Part shown: positions 12,233 through 22,360 of the stretch, in pieces
Layout: the number at the start of each line of letters is the position of its first letter
Position numbering within the stretch: position 1 is the stretch's first letter
Origin: Enoplolaimus lenunculus
Taxonomy: Eukaryota > Nematoda > Enoplea > Enoplida > Thoracostomopsidae
Assembly (NCBI GenBank): GCA_030248215.1
Contig: JASANG010003884.1
Span: forward strand, 29,923-93,922
Direction: 5' to 3'
DNA: 64,000 nt
Translations under genes and position numbers: made by a program
Notes under the pieces: generated by a model
Database searches by the model: none
What the model was told of the DNA's origin: nothing
What the model saw: the letters and a program-made list of their open reading frames with translations, nothing else

Positions 12233-12754
12233 AATCATAAACCTAATTTCAAATCTAAGTTGAAGATATGTCACAACTTGAAAATTTCGAATACATTTAA
12301 GCGTAAGTATGAGCTTATATATGACTTAGACTCCGTTGCAGTCCCGCAGAAAAACGTTCCGCCCTTGATTTTTACATCAGTCGTTTCGACAATACGAACC
12401 ATGTAAAAACTTCACCGTTACGTTTGTTGTACGTAACAAATAACGTTCCCTTCATAAATGGTTCACCATGAAAATCCGCATGTAACTACTGCTTAAGCGT
12501 AAGCCTAAACCTAATTCTAACTCCGAGTCAAAATTATACCAGAACCTTAATATTTCTACAACTGCTCAATAATTTTTAGAATACGACGTGCCCTTGATAA
12601 AAACTTTACCATTAAATTTGTTGCACAACTACCAATATTGTTCTATCTCACGTATGCATATTTTAAATGGAGATCTTGACCGAAAACTGGGACAGTGAAA
12701 ACGATTTTGAACTTTCGAAAAACGTTTCTCATGGAATTGTTACGTAGCAATTTT

Positions 12755-12805
12755 AAAAACTTCTCTTTTTCTCTGTCTCTCTCTATCTCTCTTGTCTCTC
12801 CCTAG
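12755..12805 (+). repeat. CT-rich microsatellite
   Basis: Run of TCTC and TCTG words (TCTCTGTCTCTCTCTATCTC and following). A short CTG run follows at about 12883. Confidence 0.85.
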
Positions 12806-13589
12806 TCGTATAAAATTTCTACCCTAAAATAGGATGATTCTCACTAAAGCAATGACCGAATTTTACGTAGACTTCTATACTGCTGCTGCTGCTGTGTCCC
12901 CCCCGTTTATACATATATTTGTAAATAAACATTCAATTGCATACGCAAACATATACAAATAAAGATGCATTCTAAAAGTGTCAGCATCACAATATTTGAT
13001 GCAATTTTGCAATCATGTTACACTGACCTAGAATTTACTATTTTTAAATTATTATACTTTTTTTGCGTATATTTAGTTGTTGCGGTTTTATTGTTGCTGA
13101 AATCGCTATCGAAGCATTCACGCCTATGCTTGAGACTTTAAAAGTTGTATCTAAATTCGATACTTTGTTCCCCTTTCCAATAGCTTAAGACTGAAGCCTA
13201 TAAATCTATGCTTAAACCTAAACCTATTCCAGGAGTTTATTGAGTTAAAGTGTAGCATTTACACGTTTCCAATGGTTTGTAGAACATGGTAAAGCGTTTT
13301 ACTGACTACTTTGCGCCATACCCCGTTCAACTGAGAGTGGTCATATGCCCATTTTAGTGTTAATTAATAATCTCGAAGTGTAACTTAACGCATGCATTGT
13401 AGTTTTGCCATACTGCCCACTCTCTAATCAAATGACGAGAGTAACTGGCAGACAAATTGCGTACTGCAACAGAAGCAATATGCTTTTAGAACGAGTGACG
13501 GCTAGGAAATGGCCAGGATTGGTGTAATTCTTTCGACGGCGTTTAACCGTTCGTACATGATTATTCACTGTTACGTGTAGCAGTAATTT

Positions 13590-13690
13590 CAAGCCTGGAT
13601 TCGAATCGCAGTCTCACTACCGAACGGCGTTTACCATCACCACTTAGCTATAGAAGCTTGACGCTCTAACCTGATGCAGCTTTTTCGTCT
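13590..13690 (-). repeat. tRNA-derived SINE fragment
   Basis: The minus strand reads AAGCTTCTATAGCTAAGTGG (A-box like) and GCGATTCGAATCCAGGC (B-box like) about 35 bp apart, the same arrangement as 50330-50476. Stems do not form a functional tRNA. Confidence 0.6.
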
Positions 13691-14213
13691 TGTGGATATT
13701 TTACTTTCGCGTAGATGTAGTAATTGTCAATGTATAATATCTTGCTGTAATTTGCCGTCCACTCTATTTGAAAAGAGGTTATAGACAGCAATTTTTACAT
13801 TAAACATTCGTTGAGTCAATCGCAGTTTTAGGATCTAAAATTGCGAGCTCCTTTACGAAGGGTAGGAAGGCACAAACCTTGGCGCTGACCCTGTCACAAA
13901 TCGTACACAGTTGGTTTTGACAACACTTATTTCGGTAATTTGAAGGCTAACAAAGTTTACACATTATATATTGAACTACGTTCATATTCTAAAAATATCT
14001 GTTGCCTACAATAGCGTTTGAAAAATGCTGAAATTCAAGGTTACGCAATACTATCAGTCTAAACCCTACCATTGTTTTCACCGAAATTGAATATTGGAAA
14101 TTATTCAACGTAAGTTTCAACTGAACCAAATTCGAATTTCAAATTGTGTAATAAACTATATAGTTTTCACTTCGATTAGTTTTTTTATACATATTTATTT
14201 TATTATGATATAC

Positions 14214-14250
14214 ATACTGTCGGACATAAAAGTATGCACATTGGCCATAT
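14214..14250 (+). repeat. Possible Tc1/mariner-type end
   Basis: ATACTGTCGGACATAAAAGT then ATGCACATTGG resembles the outer end of Tc1/mariner elements (GGACAAAAGTAT type). No partner end and no transposase were seen, so this is weak. Confidence 0.2.
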
Positions 14251-14392
14251 TTCGTCAAAGGCCAGAGCAAAATTGTATATATACTAAGATTTTACAATTA
14301 AATTGCGTTTTACTTATAGAAAGCCTTTATAAACCTGGCGTGTTCATTCAAAGAAAAATTCAATATTTTGTAACTATACGGGACCCCTTACA

Positions 14393-14735
14393 TCAGGGTA
14401 TAACCGGAGGTCTTCCTCCGGCTCCTGCTTCGGTAGGATTTTGCCGGATGTTCGGGCAATTTCAGTAATACTAAATTTTGCATAGTTTTGCAAAATTTAG
14501 CTGTTTAGCGCGTTTCGTTTTACATTTGTCTCAATTGTATGGAAATAATTTCCGACATTTCGCCGAAAATTCGCGTAAAACCAAACAATTTAACAACATA
14601 TTGCAGATATTGGCGAAAATATTAACTATTAACCATCATTTTTACTACATGATTTCACCGCACCTCCGGCTTCGGCTCCGGCAAGTTTCGTTGACCTCCG
14701 GATCCAGTATTTTCCCCCTCCGGTTGCAGTCTGCC
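14393..14735. mobile_element. MITE family F (hAT-like)
   Basis: Begins CAGGGTATAACCGGAGGTC and ends with the inverted ACCTCCGG...CCTCCGGTTGCAGTCTG. The CAGGGT terminus and GC-rich subterminal CCGGAG words match the copy at 60652-61040. AT-rich non-coding centre. Confidence 0.75.
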
Positions 14736-14749
14736 TTATACTGATTTTG

Positions 14750-15241
14750 AGCGAAGCTGCTTACAAACCTGACACAGCACTGTCAAAAACTTGTGTCAAG
14801 CATAGCATATGAAAGCAAACTTCAGTAGCGGAATTAAAAGATACATAATTACACCTGGCATCGATACATCTAAATTCGAAGTGTCCCAGAGTGTTTCAAA
14901 TGCACCGATTAAATTTTCAAAGTATAAATTTTCTAAAACATTTTTTACTGTGTCAAGTTTTACGCAATTTTTACTCTACTCGTTTTGTCAAAATATTTGT
15001 CTGGCCAAGTGACCACTACTGTTCTGTACTTGACCATTACAATTTTATATATAATAATTCACGGTCAATGTCAAACTAAAATCAGCCATTTATCTTTCGA
15101 CTACGTCATTTTTGTTGTTATTCAATAGATTTTTCTTCTCAAAAAAGTATTTTTACTTTAAGATAATTTTTATTCTCACGGCCTACGTCAAATTTCCCAC
15201 GAGTTGACCATCACTACTCATTGAACACAGAGATTAGATAT

Positions 15242-15286
<45 letters not shown>

Positions 15287-16745
15287 GCGATAAACGTACA
15301 AATCTTAGCAAACTTTTTTCCTTAAACAGTTTTCTAAATAGTTTTTTTCATTCAATTCTGTTTAATATTTCGTGTGCCCGAAATTTAGAGCAGCATAAAT
15401 TAAAGAGAGAGAGAAACACCCAGAGAAAAATGATGGGCGAAAATATCTTCTCTTTGTGTTACGTAACACATTTTTACTGGTGGTTGTCCTTGTCCTAGTT
15501 TTCCATTTACGATTTGAAATTTCAAAGTTTTTCTCGAATATGAAATGAAAATGTTAAATATAGGTTAATTGAATATAGACGCACTGGATATCTTCTTCGC
15601 CATACGCTAAGACTACTTTGGCGTTAATTTCAAGTTTAAGCAATACAAGTTTTAAAGGAAACCAGGAAGATATATATGTAAACAGTATAGCGGTATTAAA
15701 ACTCAAAACAAAATTTTAATTGTTCGAAAACGAAACACGTTAAACGAATTGTTTAACTAAACTTTGAAATATTTTGCAGTAGCTCGTTTATCTCTGCTTG
15801 ACCAAAGCCAAAGGGAAGTTTCACAAACATTGCTATGCTCTTTCTATTTATTTTTAGCCCCTCTGGCAATGGGGCCTATATATCTATGCTTCATCTAATA
15901 ATTTTGCTTCTCATAGATAAGTATATATGTTTCGATTTAGACAAAAAATTTAATTCTAGTAAGAATTTGGTTTCTGCTGACATATATGTCAGCTAAAAAA
16001 ATTTGAAATTAAACTGTGTAGTAGGAAAATTGAATATACAATTTCTTTTACTGGATTATCTTCGCTGAGAAACTATCTTCACAATTTTATGCTGGGGATT
16101 CCAAACTGTTAAGTCTCTTCAAAGATAAAGGATAGAGTTTACTGTTACATGTTTGCAGTGTGGACCACGGTCTAAAAATAGACCTATATTGAAGAAATGT
16201 ATTTATTTAGCAGTAATGTTTGCTACTAAAGCTTTAATTACTGCAGTAGTAAAAGTAAGGCTTTGGCGTACGTTATTGTCAATCCTATAAGTATGATACG
16301 GCTTAGACGTACGCCTAATACGTCTGATGGCTCAAAAACAATAAATGATAAAGTAGACCATTTAAACTGAATACTTTATCCTTTTGAACTTTTGCTTCTA
16401 CAATTGATATAAATTGAAAAATTACAAAATACCAAAATGATATTTTACACTTAATTTTTGTCTGTTTTTAAACAAAACTTTTTTGTCTCAAAATCGCCTT
16501 TTGATATCCTGTCTCGGTTCATCGATCGCTGCTCCATTTTTCCTATTTTATCTCACGAAAAAATTTCTCACAAAAACGTTGTGCCCTTGAAATTGTGAAA
16601 AATACATATTTGACAATATATTACAGAGGGATGGTAGTGCTTAAAATTCAGTTTCAAAACTGTTTCTAGATCAAGTTTATTACTCAATTTATTGTGTGTT
16701 CTAAATTTAACGAAAAATGCTTTTTTATTTTTCCAAAATTAAAAA
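14750..16745. other. No gene seen
   Basis: AT-rich, with short chance ORFs of 60-70 codons only. Nothing beyond the TA repeat and scattered TTAGGC-like words. Confidence 0.5.
15246..15286. repeat. (TA)n microsatellite
   Basis: About 20 uninterrupted TA units. A shorter one is at 29000-29036. Confidence 0.95.
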
Positions 16746-16751
16746 AAATTA

Positions 16752-16903
16752 ATTCACGGTCACGGTCACGTGGATGCGTATTTGTACGCATAGAATTGCA
16801 TAATGCGATATGCAGTATGCAATTCTATGTACGTATTGTTGCACATGAGCACAATTTCATTTGTGCAATCTTCCTATATTCCAGTGACCGTGATCAATGA
16901 CAT
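16752..16903. mobile_element. Small foldback element with inner hairpin
   Basis: Outer ATTCACGGTCAC and GTGACCGTGAT are inverted ends. Inside, TACGCATAGAATTGCATA (16785-16802) pairs with TATGCAATTCTATGTACGTA (16816-16835) around a 13-bp loop. Confidence 0.65.
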
Positions 16904-17326
16904 AAATTTAGAGTTGTTGTTGTTGTTTTTTTCAACAATTTAAATCTTTTAAACTTTTAAAATGAGGTTACCCACCGTTGTAAATACAGCGATGCAACAC
17001 GATAGCACGTATAAGAATCATCTTTGAAATTTTAAGTACCACTTTTTTGTGTGAGTTTAATATTTGAAACTTATTTGTTCGAATTTTTTTCTAGTTGTAA
17101 TCAGTTGAATCGAAGGCAATATTAAATCCTCAACTGTTTATAACAAATTGGTTTTGCCAAAAATGTATTACTCGTAGGGTAGTTTTGTTTTTTGTGAAAT
17201 GATGGATTCCAAATGTTTGCCACCAGCTAACGATTATAGAGCAAAGTTTTATACTAAATGACGTTTTGCAGCCAGCCGTGGTCGCGTGAAGGAGGCCTCG
17301 TAAGGTATTAGCCTCGGCTTAGCCAG

Positions 17327-18096
17327 CAAAGGTTAAACTTCAGGAAGCTAAAATAATTGTGTAGCATGCTCATAGTTACAGTTCAACTTGCTAGATGGGC
17401 AAAATAAAATTTGGCGAGCATGCGAGTGAAATGCTAGTTTACAAGCGAGGCTAAAACATTTCTTGAGTAGCTGAAAATCGCAAAGGTTAAACTTCAGGAA
17501 GCTAAAATCATTGTGTAGCATGCTCATAGTTACAGTTCAACTTGCTAGATGGGCAAAATAAAATTTGGCGAGCATGCGAGTGAAATGCTAGTTTACAAGC
17601 GAGGCTAAAACATTTCTTGAGTAGCTGAAAATTGCAAAGGTTAAACTTCAGGAAGCTAAAATCATTGTGTAGCATGCTCATAGTTATAGTTCAACTTGCT
17701 AGATGGGCAAAATAAAATTTGGCGAGCATGCGAGTGAAATGCTAGTTTACAAGCGAGGCTAAAACATTTCTTGAGTAGCTGAAAATTGCAAAGGTTAAAC
17801 TTCAGGAAGCTAAAATCATTGTGTAGCATGCTCATAGTTATAGTTCAACTTGCTAGATGGGCAAAATAAAATTTGGCGAGCATGCGAGTGAAATGCTAGT
17901 TTACAAGCGAGGCTAAAACATTTCTTGAGTAGCTGAAAATTGCAAAGGTTAAACTTCAGGAAGCTAAAATCATTGTGTAGCATGCTCATAGTTATAGTTC
18001 AACTTGCTAGATGGGCAAAATAAAATTTGGCGAGCATGCGAGTGAAATGCTAGTTTACAAGCGAGGCTAAAACATTTCTTGAGTAGCTGAAAATTG
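17327..18096 (+). repeat. Five-copy 154-bp tandem array
   Basis: CAAAGGTTAAACTTCAGGAA starts at 17327, 17481, 17635, 17789 and 17943, exactly 154 bp apart; copies differ at only a few positions (for example AGTTACAG versus AGTTATAG). Each unit holds GGCGAGCATGCGAGTGAAAT. No ORF crosses the units. The flanks (AGCCAGCCGTGGTCGCG and GTGACTGCGCCTTG) are single copy. Recent expansion. Confidence 0.97.
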
Positions 18097-18099
18097 TCA

Positions 18100-19000
18100 A
18101 CAGTGACTGCGCCTTGTAGCCCACCATGGGCCTAGGGATCGATTTATAATTTGGCTTTTTACACAATTTTGAAATGAAGAGTTTTTACAGAATTATAGTT
18201 TTTTTGTTCGGCTCTGTGTAAGAAATCCGCTCTAAATTTTTCGCCCAGACCGTTAGCATTTTATGCAACCTTTCGCTTGTGGCAGTTCTGCCGATGCAAA
18301 TCTATTAATTATAACATATTTGACAGCTCATAAACTTCAGTTTATATATTTTTCAATTTGTGTTTCAAAATAAATTGATGACTGCGGCGGCAGTTTTAAT
18401 GCTCACGAAAACCTATTAAAATACTTTTGTTTTTAATATCTCGCGATTAAATATTTGCTATGAACGGGGTTTTTTGGCGTTGAAAATTATGCGAATTTGC
18501 AATAATTTCATTTTAGTTGCACGCGTTTGATTCAGGGCCAAAGTCGCGCCTCGCGATGCCTCCCGTGCGGGCAACCGAATCGTTCCATAACAATCAATGA
18601 GACGTCCCAAAAATTATTTATTAAGGCCCAGCGTTATCCACCGCGGCCTTGCGTTATTGACCAAGACCCTGTTTGATTCGGAGAGATCCTATTCAAGAGA
18701 AGAAAATTCAGTTATATAATTGATTTAGTCAAAAATAATTTTTTGCGCTCCCAGAGATTCCGTAATTTAGACTGCCTGAATGTTTTGGAACGAGTATAGA
18801 ATTTGATGGAATATTTTTGCGAGTATAACCAAAACATTTACTGTATCACTCACAATGTGGTCCGATCAGGGAGTACGAGTGGGCTAACCTTGGTACTGCG
18901 TAGATGGTACCCGGCCACGTGGGCAATTTGGTAGATTTACTAAAGCGAATGGTTCGCAAGGGTTGCAAAATTGATTTGAATCACAGTCGTAGCCAAAATT
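18100..19000. other. No gene seen
   Basis: Mixed-composition DNA including a GC-richer patch (18530-18670). No ORF or repeat copy that I can support. Confidence 0.45.
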
Positions 19001-19007
19001 TTATATT

Positions 19008-19180
19008 TGGATGCCATAATAGATGATTGATTTGATTGCAGAGTATAATCGAACGTATGCCTCAGACTCCAGCACAAAATCTCACTCCAATTCCAGCAGA
19101 TTGTATGCCAAAAGTTTCGGCAATATCGGTAGCGAAATATTTTGTAAAAAAGTTTCGTAAATTCACTGCGTTTTTTGACT
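19008..19180 (+). other. Coding-like segment of unknown family
   Basis: After a GATTGCAG acceptor-like site the + strand reads SIIERMPQTPAQNLTPIPAD and CMPKVSAIS, with balanced residue use unlike the surrounding AT-rich noise. A GTAGCG follows in frame. I recognise no domain and cannot connect it to another exon. Confidence 0.15.
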
Positions 19181-19842
19181 TTTAATCTCATTGCAAATTT
19201 AAAATCTTTAATTATCGAGTTTTCTTTAAAAACAAACTTAATCATAAAACCACATTTTTGACAACGTTTTGCAGATTATTGTTAAAAATAACAAATTCAA
19301 CATCATTTTATATTTCAAAAGTTTTATCCGTTTATGGCTTTGCGGCAAAATTTTTTAACCTCTGTTACCCAAACGAACCTTGAGTTCCAGCATTTGAATG
19401 TATATATTCTAAATTTTCGGTTTCAGATAATAAAACTTTACTATATTAATATATACATGTAGAACACTGAGATAAGAACTGAACTCAGAACATTAATTGC
19501 GTAGTACTAAATTATATATGCTGACTAGGTTCATCGTGTGATTGTAAAACCATACCAAAAAAGTCATATATATCATACGTAAACTTCGTCTTATGCTATG
19601 TGTACTTCTGAATCAAAAGCTGGACTTCAAATTGCTAAATCAGCTGTGACACTCAGATGATTCTAAAATTTAACATTCCGTTACTATTGTCCATATTGCA
19701 AAGTTAACGCAAGATTTGACCGTGGAGATTGCTAGACGTTGCTTATATACCCCCAGCCCCAGATAACATCCGATAAGACAACGGTTGCGTGAGCTTGAAA
19801 ATTCATTTGATAGAAATTTAGCCGTTCAACTACAAAGTTTTC

Positions 19843-20082
19843 GGTTAGTAAAAACTCAAGACAAACTTATCTGTGCCACTTGACAGATTGAGTGGTTCGT
19901 CATGCAAATTGTTAGCATTCAATCCAATGAGCAATGTTGAATTATTGGAAGACACCATTGTTGCGTCCACTGAGAACGTGATTACTGTAGAATCTTGTGT
20001 TTTTCAAGACATTTATGGACAATGTCCTGACAATGTTCGGTCGACAAAAGACGTCATTTGGATTGTAATTTGCAGGATGTAA
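19843..20082 (+). other. Unrecognised ORF
   Basis: An open frame with no ATG at its start codes about 79 residues including PLDRLSGSSCKLLAFNPMSN and VASTENVITVESCVFQDIYG. Composition is protein-like (Cys, Asp, Pro, Val evenly used). The opposite strand is also open over part of it (NPNDVFCRPNIVRTLSINVL), so strand is not settled. No known domain; it may be a worn piece of a mobile element or an exon of a gene whose other parts are missing. Confidence 0.2.
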
Positions 20083-20201
20083 ACAGTTGATTTGCTACAG
20101 TTAAAAAGTGAACTTTAGACATTTTGTGCTCATTTGAAATCGGACATACAACTCTCAAAATCATTTAAAGATAACAGCAAATTCATAATAGATATTGAGG
20201 G

Positions 20202-20483
20202 CTAAAGGAGTCTTCTATCAGCGTCTGTTGACTTGGATCGTTTGGCTAATTTGGTTACACCAACGTTGATCTTCAGCCAATCATCTACCTCATATTCGGC
20301 TGAATATTGTGCTCGAATATCTGTGACAAAGCTCTCGTTTACGGTGTGCTGCAAGCGCCCGTCAGAGCTGGAATATTGCTGACTAAAGGTACGTCGACTT
20401 TTTATATTTGTTGCAAAAAAATATTTAGCCAACGATCGTTGTTTTAGATTGTGAAATTTTAGATTGTTTAAATTTTTTAACAC
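20202..20483 (-). other. Unrecognised minus-strand ORF
   Basis: A 93-codon ORF whose C-terminal two thirds (FSQQYSSSDGRLQHTVNESF, then AEYEVDDWLKINVGVTKLAK) look protein-like, while the N-terminal part is AT-driven. On the minus strand an acceptor-like ACCTTTAG sits directly before the protein-like part. No family recognised. Its closeness to the ORF at 19843-20082 suggests one origin. Confidence 0.22.
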
Positions 20484-20643
20484 AAAAATGTGTTAAAATT
20501 TTGCAATTTATCTGATTTTAACTGAAACCGCAATATGCTAGCGGTTCACCTAAAAAGCATTATATATTCGCACTGTTGGAATCTATAGCTTTATTTTGTT
20601 TTGGGGTTTTACTAAAAAGTATGAATAGTTTTATTTTTAAAGC

Positions 20644-20816
20644 AGCCCATGTTACTTTAAGGGGCGTCCAGGTTTCCGGTGGGACGATAAAATAGTAGGT
20701 TTAGATTCTAGATTAATACATTTTTTGTTTAGGCTTAGGCTTAGGAACACGCTTTTGCAACGCTGGCTTAGGAATACGCTTAATCCACTGGTACGCCCCT
20801 AAAAGTAACATTGGCC
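20644..20816 (+). mobile_element. MITE family C with telomere-like TTAGGC core
   Basis: Left GCCCATGTTACTTTAAGGGG and right CCCCTAAAAGTAACATTGGC are inverted ends. Next to the left end is TCCAGGTTTCCGGTGGG; the core is repeated GCTTAGGCTTAGGAA(C/T)ACGC. Copies: 45067-45249, 59873-60050 and, inverted, 44211-44367. Confidence 0.9.
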
Positions 20817-21487
20817 TATAAAGTTGTAGTTCGGGCATAATCTAGTGTTATTTAAACGAAAAATGTACAAGAGCTGGTATGACATTCAGTTCGATATAAT
20901 AAATAAGAAAGCCAGTGTCTATTCGCGAGCTTTAAAACTGCATTAACCTATCAAAAGTAATACATTGACGTTCTGTTACGACTTTCTACCTAAAACTGAA
21001 ACATAAATTTTTAAAATATACCTTCCGGAAATACTGGATTTCCCATATCTAAATTAGACGCGAAATCAAACTGGTTGTAGGCCAAACGAAATTGATAACA
21101 TGGCAACGTTAATAGCAAAACTGTTGTCCTAAACAGCGTTCATTTTGCTGAACGAACGTTATTCTTTGCTCAAATGTCGTGTATAGTTTGCATAATTTTA
21201 AAACAACTGTTTTAGGGTTGTGATTTTGAGAAATTGCAAATTTTTCTAGATTTTTTTAACAAGTCTTTTTCAACTAATGTATTATTTGGAGACTAAACTG
21301 AGCGTTCAACGTCTTAAAGTCACTGCATACCATGTGTAATTTATCATCAAAGTTAGAGCACCGAACGTGTAAATCGCTGTTTGCTGAAAAACAAGGTAAC
21401 ATTGCGAATATTGCAACCAGGTTGTGAACCAGATATCCGTTTCCGTTTTTAGTTAAAATCGAGGTCTGTTTCCGTCGTCGATATGGT

Positions 21488-21834
21488 GCGGCGTTCACAT
21501 TAAAAATTTGGCCTGGCCACAAAATGTGTCCCATCCCAGGGTTAACGAGTGGTTGTTGACCCTACCTCAACTAAAATTTTGCGTCGACCCTACCTCATCG
21601 AGTGATCTGTGCCGATCGTTGATGTAGGGTCAGCAGAAATTTTGCGTTGAGGTAGGGTCAACGCGTGTCAGGGGTTGTAAAAAAGTGTTGACCGTACATC
21701 AACGGGCGGCACAGACCACTCGTTGAGGTAGGGTCAACGGAACATTTTCGTTGAGGTAAGGTCAACGACCCATTCGTTAACCCTGGAATGGGACACATTT
21801 TGTGGTCAGGCCAAATTTTTAATGTGAACGCCGC
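21488..21834. repeat. 347-bp near-perfect palindrome
   Basis: Arms of 60 bp (21488-21547 and 21775-21834; for example CATTAAAAATTTGGCCTGGC versus GTCAGGCCAAATTTTTAATG). The centre repeats GTTGACCCTACCTCAACG and its complement at least five times in both orientations, so the RNA would form one long nested hairpin. Probably a foldback transposon. Confidence 0.9.
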
Positions 21835-22132
21835 ATTGAAATACCAGAATTTTTGTTATTCGTTTGCTCATAATTTGTCGCAATTTGTCGTTATACAGAT
21901 ATGCTGCAATTGTTCGTTATGTAATAAAAACTACGAAATTTATGCAAAATTTCAAAAATTTCGGTTTATCCGCTATTTTTTCTTCAAAATTTTTAAAAAG
22001 CCGGTGAATATTTGCATATCTCAATTGTGTTGGCAGAAAAATAAAACATCATTGAAATTTGTATACTTCAATATCCGTTTTCCGTTTCCGTTATTTGGAC
22101 CACAATCCGTGACTGTTACTGTCCGTTTTTAC

Positions 22133-22360
22133 CCTGAGACCGTATTGTCAAATGTGTGTAGCAAGCACCTATTACCAGTTGGTGGTAGATCGTGTAACTT
22201 TGGAACCAGGAAATAGTGAAGTTTGAGATTAAGCACAATTGTTGTATTCAATTTATTTCACTTTTGTGCAAATTTTGAGATCTGCAATTTCTACACTTCA
22301 TTAGTTTACAAACATGTTTAAACTGGTAATAGTTGCTATATGCATTTAAGAATATAAGCC
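22133..22360. repeat. MITE family G copy
   Basis: Starts GAGACCGTATTGTCAAATGT and contains GTAGCAAGCACCTATTACCA, GTTTACAAACATGT and an AACTGGTAATAG region, collinear with 1268-1480 and, inverted, 45809-46040. Confidence 0.6.

Noticed and set aside
14094-14468. 124-codon plus-strand ORF
   Set aside because: AT-driven composition and it runs into a hAT-like MITE; no domain recognised.
17327-18096. CRISPR-like direct repeat array
   Set aside because: The 154-bp units are contiguous and identical throughout with no variable spacers, and the genome is eukaryotic.
21660-21760. let-7 microRNA gene (TTGAGGTAG)
   Set aside because: Only the seed matches; the following bases (GGTCAACG) differ from let-7 and the motif is repeated in a long palindrome, not a typical pre-miRNA.
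21274-21840. Two ORFs starting with the same peptide (MGHILW-GQIFNVNAA) on opposite strands
   Set aside because: They are the two arms of the 347-bp palindrome read outward, not paralogous proteins.
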